Shown here one piece after another: positions 56,125 through 64,000 of a DNA stretch of 64,000 nucleotides. This DNA comes from Tragulus kanchil (taxonomy: Eukaryota; Chordata; Mammalia; Artiodactyla; Tragulidae). Location of the stretch: positions 95,755,608 to 95,819,607 of the forward strand of contig JAIOJX010000025.1 of NCBI GenBank assembly GCA_022376925.1. The letters run 5' to 3'. A program made the position numbers and the translations under genes. Position 1 is the stretch's first letter. Every line of letters begins with the position of its first letter. Below the pieces are notes generated by a model. That model saw only the letters and a program-made list of their open reading frames with translations, was not told the DNA's origin and searched no databases.

Positions 56125-58879
56125 CATTGTTGTTGTTCAGTTGCTAAATTGTGTCCCACTCTTTGCAACCCCCGTGGAATGCAGTATGCCGGGCTTTCCT
56201 GCCTTTCACTATCTCCCAGAGTTGCTCAAACTCATGTCCATTGACTTTGCTCAAGCTCATGTCCAATCATGTCATCCTCTGTTGCCCTCTTCTCCTGCTG
56301 TCAATATTTCCCAGCATCAGGTCCTTTTCCAGTGAGTCGTCTCTTCACATCGTGTGGCCAAAGTGTTGGAGCTTCAGCTTCGGTCCTTCCAAAGAATATT
56401 CAGGGTTGATTTCCTTTAGAATTGATTGTTTTCCTTTCTATCCAAGGGCTCTCAAGAGTCTTCTGTAGCACTACAGTTTGAAAGCATCAGTTCTTCCATG
56501 CTCAGCCTTGTTTATGGTACAATTCTCAACATCTGTACATGACTGTTGGAAAACCATAGCTTTGGTTATATGGAGCTTTGTTGGCAAAGTGGTATCTCTG
56601 TTTTAATATGCTGTCTGGATTTGTCATAGCTTTTCTTCCAAGGAGCAAGCGTCTTTTAATTTCATGGCAGTAATCACCATCCCCGGTGATTTTGGAGTCC
56701 AAGAAGAGGAAATCTGTCAGTTTCCGTTTTTTTCCCCATCTATTTGCCTGAAGTGATGGGACTGGATGTCATGATCTTAGTCTTTTGAATGCTGAGTTTA
56801 AGCCAGCTTTTTTACTCTTTTTCACCTTCATCAAGCAGTATTTTAGTTCCTCTTCTGTTTCTGCCATAAGGGTGCTATCATGTGCATACCTGAGGTTGTT
56901 GATATTTCTCCCAGCAATCTTGATTCCAGCTTGTGATTCATCCAGCCAGACATTTTACATGATGTATCCTACATATAAGTTAAATAAACAAGGTGACAGT
57001 ATACAGCCTTGATGTACTCCTTTCCCAATTTGGGACCAATCATTTCTTCCATTCAGTGTTCTAACTGTTGCTTCTTGACTTGCATACAGGTTTCTCAAGA
57101 GGCAGGTAAGGTGGTCTGGAATTCCTGTCTCTTAAGAATTTTCCAGATTTTTTTGTGATCCACACAAAGTCAATGAAGCAGAAGTAGATTCTTTTTGGAA
57201 TTCTCTTGCTTTCTCTATGATCCAGTGGATGTTGGCAATTTGATCTCTGGTACCTTTGCCTTTTCCAAATCCAGCTTGTACATCTGGAGGTTCTTAGTTC
57301 AGGTACTGTTGAAATATAGCTTGAAGGATTTTGAGCATTACTTTGCTGGCATGTGAAGTGAATGCAGTTTAAAGTAGTTTGAACACTATTTGGCATTCCC
57401 TTCTTTGGGGTTGGAATGAAAACTGACCTTTTCCAGTCCTTTGACCACCACTGCATTTTCCGAATTTACTGACTGAGCACAGCACTGTAACAGCATTATC
57501 TTTTAGGATTTTAAATAGCTCAGCTGAAATTCCATAACCTCCACTAGCTTTATTCATAATAATGCTTCCTAAGGCCCATTGGACTTCACACTCCAGGATT
57601 TCTGGCTCTAGGTGAGTGACCACACCATCGTGGTTATCCCAGTTGTTAAGATGTTTTTGTATGATTCTTCTGTGTAATATTGCCACGTCTTCTTAATATC
57701 TTCTGCTTCTGTGAGATCCATACCGTTTCTTTGCTTTATTGTGCCCAACACTGCATGAAATGTTCCCTTGGTATCTCTGATTTTCTTGAAGAGCTCTCTG
57801 GTCTTTCCCAGTCTATTCTTTTCCTTTATTTCTTTGCATTGTTCACTTAGGAAAGGTTTCTTCTCTCTTCTTGCTATACTTTGGAACTCTGCATTCAGAT
57901 GGGAATGTCTCTTTCTCCTTTGCCTTTTGCTTCTCTTTTCTCAGCTATTTGTAAGGCCTCCTTTGATAGCCATTTAGTCTTTTTGCATTTCTTTTTCTTA
58001 GGGATGATTTTGATCACTGCCTCCTGTACAATGTTTGAGCCTCCATCCAGAGTTCTTCTGGCACTCTTATCTATCAGATCTAATCCTTTGAATCTATTTG
58101 TCACTTCCACTGTGTAGTTATAAGGGATTTGATTTAGGTCATACCTGAATGGTCTAGTGGTTTTCCCTACTTTGTTCAGTTTAAATCTGAATTTTGCAAT
58201 AAGGATCTTGTGTGGCTCAGAGCCACAGTCAGTTCCTAGTCTTGTTTTTACTGACTGTGTAGAGCTTCTCCATCTTTGGCTGCAAAGAATATAATCAGTC
58301 TGATTTTGGTACCATCTGGTGAGGTTCATGTGTAGGGTCATCTCTTGTTTTATTGGAAGAGGGTGTTTGCTATAACCAGTGTGTTCTCTTGACAAAGCTC
58401 TATTAGCCTTTGCCCTGCTAAATTTTGTACTTCAGGGCCAAGCTTGCTTGTTACTCTAGGTATTTCTTGACTTCCTACTTTCGCATTCTAGTCCCCTGTG
58501 ATGAAAAGAACATCTTTTTTTTTTGGTGTTCCTTCTAGAAGATCTTGTAGGTCTTCACAGAATTGTTCAACTTCAGCTTCTTTGACACCAGTGTTTGGGG
58601 CCTAGGCTTAGATTACTGTGATGTTGAATGGTTTTCCTTGGAGACAAACGGAGATTAATCTTTTTTTTTTTTTTCTCTTTTTAGATTTCATCCAGTACTG
58701 CATTTCGGAATTTTTTGTTGACTATGAGGGCTACTCGAATTCTTCTAAGGGATTCTTGCCCACAGTAGTAGATATAATGGTCACCTGAATTAAATTCACC
58801 CATTCCCATCCGTATTAGTTCAGCAATTCTTAAAATGTCGATGTTCATTCTTGCCATCTCTGACTATGTTGACCTCTTT
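56125..58879 (-). mobile_element. BovB (RTE) LINE, near full length, decayed
   Basis: Read on the minus strand, the 5' part (58840-58600) encodes endonuclease-like text (NIDILRI, HYIYYCGQESLRR). Next come a linker (58395-57895) and the reverse transcriptase region with NKASGGYGISAELFKILKDN (about 57560-57500). The 3' part (about 56700) encodes DSKITGDGDYCHEIKRRLL. Many stops and frameshifts break it, so it is inactive. The 3' end is at 56125 (TTGTTGTTCAGTTGC). At about 2.75 kb it is close to the family's roughly 3.2 kb. Confidence 0.9.
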
Positions 58880-58896
58880 AAAGATGATGGTATACA

Positions 58897-59223
58897 GGCT
58901 TCCCCTGGTGGTCCAGTGGGTAAGGACACCACCTTGCAGTGCAAGGGGCACCGGTTCGAGCCCTGGCCTGGGAAGATCCCACGTGCTGCGGAGCGGCTGG
59001 ACTGATGTGTCCAATTACCGAGCCGGAGCTCTGGAGCACATGTGCCCAGAGCCGGCGCTCTGAGACAACAGAGGCCACATGGGAGGCCCATAGGAGCCAA
59101 GGAACAAAGATGGATGAAAATAGAGAAATGAAAGACCAATAGAAGTGGCCCGCCCACTCCCCTCCCTCCCCAACCCGATCCTCGCCCAAAATAAATAAAT
59201 AAATAAATCTTTAAAAAAAAAAA
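58897..59223 (+). mobile_element. CHR-like SINE, long form, with target-site duplication
   Basis: Starts GGCTTCCCCTGGTGGTCCAG; has a B-box-like GGTTCGAGCC, the GCGGCTGGACTGATGTGTCC block, a C-rich block (59145-59185), AAATAAATAAATAAATC and a pure A tail. The 17-base AAAGATGATGGTATACA is duplicated at 58880-58896 and 59224-59240. The exact repeat and intact tail mark a recent insertion, placed at the 5' edge of the BovB element. Confidence 0.92.
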
Positions 59224-59240
59224 AAAGATGATGGTATACA

Positions 59241-59530
59241 AATAAAGATGAGATTTATGTCTTATTGAGATCACTGTTCCTCAGGAAATTAATTGCAGAT
59301 AGGCATACTAGTTTGAAGACTTAACAGTAATGTAGGATTGAGATGATGGTGATCTAAATAAGATAATGGTGAATATAGAAAGAATTTATAGATTTGAGAC
59401 CATATGTAGAACTTAGTAACAGGCAGAAGAGTGAGTCAGGATTGTATCCTGGGGGGTCTTTTAGCTTGTACAGCAGGGTAATGATGGTGATATTTATGGA
59501 AGTAGTACTGAAGGATTTGGCAGTGATTTT
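59241..59530. other. NCAPG: NCAPG intron 11, single-copy stretch
   Basis: No exon or repeat recognised. Confidence 0.4.
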
Positions 59531-59539
59531 GGCCTTTTT

Positions 59540-59815
59540 TTTTTTTTTCCCTTTTCTCCATCATGCCTCCTTTTTAAAATATATATTTATTTTTATCCAT
59601 CTTTTTATTCTTTGGTATGTGTGGGCCTCCCATTGCAGTGGCCTCTCACTGCAGAGCACCGGCTCTGGACGCATGTGCTCCAGAGGTTGGCTTGTGATTG
59701 GACACCCTGGTCCAGCCATTCCGTGGCCTGTGGGATCTTCCTGGGCCAGGGATCGAACTGTTGCCCCTTGACTGCAAAGCGTACTCGTTTGCCCATTGGA
59801 CCACCAGGGTAGCCC
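59540..59815 (-). mobile_element. CHR-like SINE, antisense
   Basis: T run, CATCTTTTTATTCTTTGGTA, body with small deletions, ending GACCACCAGGGTAGCCC. It is more worn than the neighbouring copies. Confidence 0.85.
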
Positions 59816-60071
59816 TTTTTGGTCATTTTGAGTTTGAGAAGCCTGTTGGAGTTATAAGAGGAAATGTCTCATGGCAGTTTTCTGTGTGAATCTAAAACTT
59901 TAGAAAATAGTTGAACTAGCTCATAAATGGTAAATTATAAGTGTGTAAAGTTGTTCAGGGAATGTGTCTAGAGACTGCATGTCTTAGACCAAAGACTCCA
60001 ACAAAACAAACATTTGAGAGGTGGGCAGAATATATTCTTACTAACACAGACTGTCTTGTGTTTCATTTTAG

Positions 60072-60182
60072 AATGATGCTGAAACACTACAGAAGTGTCT
60101 TATTTTGTGCTATGAACTGTTGAAGCAGATGTCCACTTCCACAGGTATAGGTGCAACCATGAATGGCATCATTGAATCTTTG
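60072..60182 (+). CDS. NCAPG: NCAPG exon 12 (copy 1)
   Basis: 111 bases, residues 551-587 (NDAETLQKCLILCYELLKQ to GIIESL). Acceptor TTTTAG, donor GTATGT, phase 0. Helical HEAT segment. Confidence 0.95.
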
Positions 60183-61197
60183 GTATGTTGGTACCCTTTG
60201 ATACTTTTTTCAGTTTATTCCCTAATTTTGTAAGTAATATATTTCTTGGGGTTTGGAAGAATGAAAAGACCATTCCAAACATTTTATAGTGGCAAGAGAT
60301 GCATAGTATCTTCATTTTTTGACTAGTAAGTAGAATACTGAAATACATCAGTAGTGTTTAAAGTACCAGAATCTTACTGTGCAGAAAGACTATGAGAAGG
60401 CTACATGTAAGCGTTGTGAAAGCAGTTTATTACTGCATATTTAAAGGACTTTTTACTAAAGTAACCCTTCATAGGTGGTCTCTGTTTTACTGACAAGAGG
60501 GATATAAATTTTGCAAGCCTTAGAACAACATTATCTGATAGAAGCATAATGCAAACCACCTCTTAACTTTAAATTTTCTTGTAACTGTGTTTAAAAATTA
60601 AAAAGAAGTATGTGAAGTTAATTTTAGTATATTTAAGTTAATATCCCCCAAATATTATATTTCATCAGTCAATATAAATATTATTTTCTGTTCTTCATAC
60701 TAAGTCTTAAAGCACATCTTAATTTGGATTAGTCGTGTTTCAAGTGTTCAGTAGCCACATGTGGTTAGTGGTGACAGTTATTAGACATGCAGCTTTAGAG
60801 TATTCTTTTTGATAGTGCTGCTTATCTAAAGCAAAATTTAAATGTATCTAAGCTCTTCCAGGATTCTCCCCAAATTGTTTTTACTTAGGATTAGTGAAAA
60901 ATAGCCATTGATTCTTCTGTTCCTTTTTTTTTCCAGTTGTTTACAGTTCAGAGTAGTCTATTGAGTTTGGTGTGGAGTTATAAGAGGAAATGTCTCATGG
61001 CAGTTTTCTGTGTGAATCTAAAACTTTAGAAAATAGTTGAACTAGCTCATAAATGGTAAATTATAAGTGTGTAAAGTTGTTCAGGGAATGTGTCTAGAGA
61101 CTGCATGTCTTAGACCAAAGACTCCAACAAAACAAACATTTGAGAGGTGGGCAGAATATATTCTTACTAACACAGACTGTCTTGTGTTTCATTTTAG

Positions 61198-61308
61198 AAT
61201 GATGCTGAAACACTACAGAAGTGTCTTATTTTGTGCTATGAACTGTTGAAGCAGATGTCCACTTCCACAGGTATAGGTGCAACCATGAATGGCATCATTG
61301 AATCTTTG
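61198..61308 (+). CDS. NCAPG: NCAPG exon 12 (copy 2)
   Basis: Identical to 60072-60182. It is a multiple of three, so this copy alone would not break the frame. Confidence 0.9.
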
Positions 61309-62041
61309 GTATGTTGGTACCCTTTGATACTTTTTTTTCAGTTTATTCCCTAATTTTGTAAGTAATATATTTCTTGGGGTTTGGAAGAATGAAAAGACCA
61401 TTCCAAACATTTTATAGTGGCAAGAGATGCATAGTATCTTCATTTTTTGACTAGTAAGTAGAATACTGAAATACATCAGTAGTGTTTAAAGTACCAGAAT
61501 CTTACTGTGCAGAAAGACTATGAGAAGGCTACATGTAAGCGTTGTGAAAGCAGTTTATTACTGCATATTTAAAGGACTTTTTACTAAAGTAACCCTTCAT
61601 AGGTGGTCTCTGTTTTACTGACAAGAGGGATATAAATTTTGCAAGCCTTAGAACAACATTATCTGATAGAAGCATAATGCAAACCACCTCTTAACTTTAA
61701 ATTTTCTTGTAACTGTGTTTAAAAATTAAAAAGAAGTATGTGAAGTTAATTTTAGTATATTTAAGTTAATATCCCCCAAATATTATATTTCATCAGTCAA
61801 TATAAATATTATTTTCTGTTCTTCATACTAAGTCTTAAAGCACATCTTAATTTGGATTAGTCGTGTTTCAAGTGTTCAGTAGCCACATGTGGTTAGTGGT
61901 GACAGTTATTAGACATGCAGCTTTAGAGTATTCTTTTTGATAGTGCTGCTTATCTAAAGCAAAATTTAAATGTATCTAAGCTCTTCCAGGATTCTCCCCA
62001 AATTGTTTTTACTTAGGATTAGTGAAAAATAGCCATTGATT

Positions 62042-63476
62042 GTGATCTAAAATCTAGTTCTTTAGATTGTCATGAGTTTGTAATGCAGTAAAGACATCCA
62101 GTTGTTTACAGTAGTCCAGAGTAGTCTATTAAGTCACTAGAATTTAGCTTTAATTTTATTGAAGAAGGTGTCTCTTCTGAAAAGTGATGCTTTTAAATTT
62201 CTGCTTGTGTATTTTATGTATGGTTCTGTTGCAAGAGGATGATAAATTATGGTATAATAAACTATACAATTGAAATACTAATTACAAAGACTTACATATA
62301 CGTGGGAAAACAAAATATTGAGGGATGAAAGAATACAAAATTGATTGCTCATAGTGATTTTAAATCTATGAAAACAACCTGTATAAAGACTGGAAAAAAC
62401 TATAGAGGGATATAAATGAATAAGATATTTAGACATAGTAGTTATAATATTTTAAGCAGATTATTGTGGTTTAAAAATCATAAAGTGTACCAGTATTTAT
62501 TGAACATCTACTATCCCGTCAGTGGTGGGGATAAAATGTACACGATTTACACAGCACGTGTTGACTTCTCTTTGAGGATCTTCCGGTCAAATGAGAGGTG
62601 ACATTAATCAAATAAACAAGTGAAAGCTTATGCCATTGATAATTGCTATAAAGTAGGACTTTATGGTCATATGTGAACTTACGATAGTGAGTTTCACCTG
62701 TTAATAGATGAGTACCTTGAATGACACCTGTGAAAAAGGAAAGGAAGAATGGTCTAGACCTACTTTTGTGAATGCTGTAGCCACTAGCAGCTTGTAGATA
62801 TTAAAGACCTGTGATTATTAAAACCTAGTCTAAATATATGGATATTTATAAAAGTGAAAATGCATTGGGTTTCAAAGACTTAGTTCAAACCTCATAAATT
62901 ATCTCACTTTTTTATGAAGAATTTTTTTAAACCACAGCTAAAATAATTATCTCAGTTTTTAAATATAGAGTACATATTGTGTTGATAGTGTTGATTTTGG
63001 AATAAAATGTATTAAAATAGTTTCGTTTTGTTTCTTTTTACTCTAATGTGGCTATTAGAAAATTTAAAATGATGTATGTGACTTGCATTATGTTTCTTCT
63101 GGACAGCACCAAATGGGAGGCACTGAAATTAGGATAAACAAAGAACAAGGGATAGTGTGGTACAATAAATGCTGGGAAAGACTACACAATGAAGTATATC
63201 TTATGTTAGGAAATTTTATCTTCTCTATGAGCATGAGGAAGCCATTGAGTCAGTTTTGCCAGGTAGAAGGACTATAAGGACTGTATTTTACTCTGAGTAG
63301 CAATTTAATATTTACCTTTTTTCAAACCAAAATTGATTTTTTTGAGTTAATAGATTATATGGAAATGAAGCAGATCTATGAAAGTTTACAGAAATTCTCA
63401 TTTGGACCACCTTTTAATATACTGTTGTTAATTTCTTGTTCTAGACAAAATTATTATAATTTCTAATTCATTTTAG
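62042..63476. other. NCAPG: NCAPG intron 12
   Basis: AT-rich, single-copy, no repeat assigned. An open stretch at 63083-63277 has no family similarity and no flanking splice sites that fit the NCAPG phase. Confidence 0.6.
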
Positions 63477-63596
63477 ATTCTTCCTGGAATAATAAGCGTT
63501 CATCCTGTAGTAAGAAATCTGGCTGTTTTGTGCTTGGGATGTTGTGGACTACAGAATCAGGATTTTGCAAGTAAACACTTTGTATTACTGTTGCAG
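63477..63596 (+). CDS. NCAPG: NCAPG exon 13, last in the window
   Basis: 120 bases, residues 588-627 (ILPGIISIHPVVRNLA to SKHFVLLLQ). Acceptor ATTTTAG, donor GTAGGA, phase 0. The HEAT repeats continue in exons beyond the window. Confidence 0.95.
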
Positions 63597-64000
63597 GTAG
63601 GATTTATCATGTGGTTAAAATCTTGATTATGCTTCCTAAAATAGTCTGTGCTGATTATACTAGTATATGTTTAATCTATTCCAGGACTTATTGATGATAA
63701 TGATGATCAGGGATGACTTTTAGGGACTCAGTTTTTATGTTTGGGTTTTTCTGTTACTAAAAATTTTTTATAGAAAAGAGATGAAATGTCATTTAAGGTA
63801 TTAAAAATTAATCATATAGTGAATTTATTGAGTGCATATGCCCAGCATTATTCTAGACTTATGAGAAAATAAAACAGGTAATGAAAAACACAAGATAAAA
63901 GTTGCTTTCCTGATGGAACTTATATTTTGGAAGAGGAAGCATGGAGTGAAAAATAAACAGTAAATAGTATGTCAGATGGATAAAAATAAAGCAGAGAAGG
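63597..64000. other. NCAPG: Start of NCAPG intron 13
   Basis: AT-rich, nothing recognised. Confidence 0.6.

Larger units (their letters stand above)
59847..62041. repeat. Tandem duplication 19 (1,126-base unit), NCAPG exon 12
   Basis: Copy A 59847-60914 and copy B 60973-62041, with a 58-base joint (60915-60972). The joint contains text close to the true continuation at 62098-62133, so it looks like a compressed alternative version of the downstream sequence. Confidence 0.92.
29759..63596 (+). other. NCAPG: NCAPG gene span, partial at the right edge
   Basis: Condensin I complex subunit G (CAP-G) is a HEAT-repeat protein that pairs with the kleisin CAP-H and helps compact mitotic chromosomes. 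Taking each exon once gives an uninterrupted frame of 627 residues over 13 exons, ending at a donor site after 63596. The human protein is about 1,015 residues, so about 62% is here, and the C-terminal condensin domain lies outside. All exon ends carry AG/GT and the phases agree. Five exons are repeated by tandem duplications, which must be removed to read the gene. Confidence 0.95.

Noticed and set aside
57061..58395. Minus-strand frames of 105-166 codons as possible host genes
   Set aside because: They are broken pieces of the BovB LINE endonuclease/reverse transcriptase polyprotein.
58920..58980. tRNA gene suggested by a B-box-like GGTTCGAGCC
   Set aside because: It is the tRNA-derived head of a SINE; no complete cloverleaf.
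63083..63277. 64-codon open frame near the right edge
   Set aside because: No similarity to NCAPG, wrong position between exons 12 and 13, and no fitting splice signals.

Overview
This window is ruminant nuclear DNA. Bov-tA-type SINEs, a BovB (RTE) LINE and a second, very abundant tRNA-derived SINE family are spread through it. The two recognisable genes, DCAF16 and NCAPG, lie head to head as they do on bovine chromosome 6 and human chromosome 4p15. The species is not settled by what I can see: the proteins are close to other ruminant versions, but I cannot separate cattle, sheep, deer or another pecoran by eye.

Layout. Bases 1-10,300 are repeat-rich sequence beyond the 3' end of DCAF16. DCAF16 (minus strand, 216 codons, single coding exon) sits at 10,319-10,969, and an identical second copy sits at 11,395-12,045. 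Bases 12,400-27,500 would be DCAF16 5'-side intron and are filled with old L1 fragments and SINEs. A GC-rich CpG-island promoter lies at about 28,050-30,170 and is partly repeated to 31,280. It is shared by the divergent genes and carries CCAAT boxes and a CDE/CHR-like cell-cycle element. NCAPG (plus strand) starts at 29,759. I resolve coding exons 1-13, about 627 residues of a roughly 1,015-residue condensin I subunit, and the gene runs off the right edge.

The dominant structure is a chain of 19 tandem, near-identical duplications, each with a period of about 1.07-1.19 kb, from 362 to 49,588 and again from 59,847 to 62,041. They copy introns, SINEs, promoter and exons alike: NCAPG exons 1, 3, 4 and 12 twice, exon 5 three times, and the whole DCAF16 reading frame twice. 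Copies differ by a few substitutions, homopolymer lengths and short indels, and short filler sequences of about 7-58 bases separate many of them. Taken literally they would wreck the NCAPG frame (exon 3 is 229 bases, exon 5 is 85). The simplest reading is an assembly artefact, with overlapping contig ends or two haplotypes laid end to end, so about 21 kb of the 64 kb is probably redundant. Block 49,589-59,846 has none and can serve as an internal control.

Functionally, NCAPG is the HEAT-repeat G subunit of condensin I (mitotic chromosome compaction) and DCAF16 is a nuclear substrate receptor of the CUL4-DDB1 ubiquitin ligase. I see no bacterial, CRISPR, viral or toxin genes.
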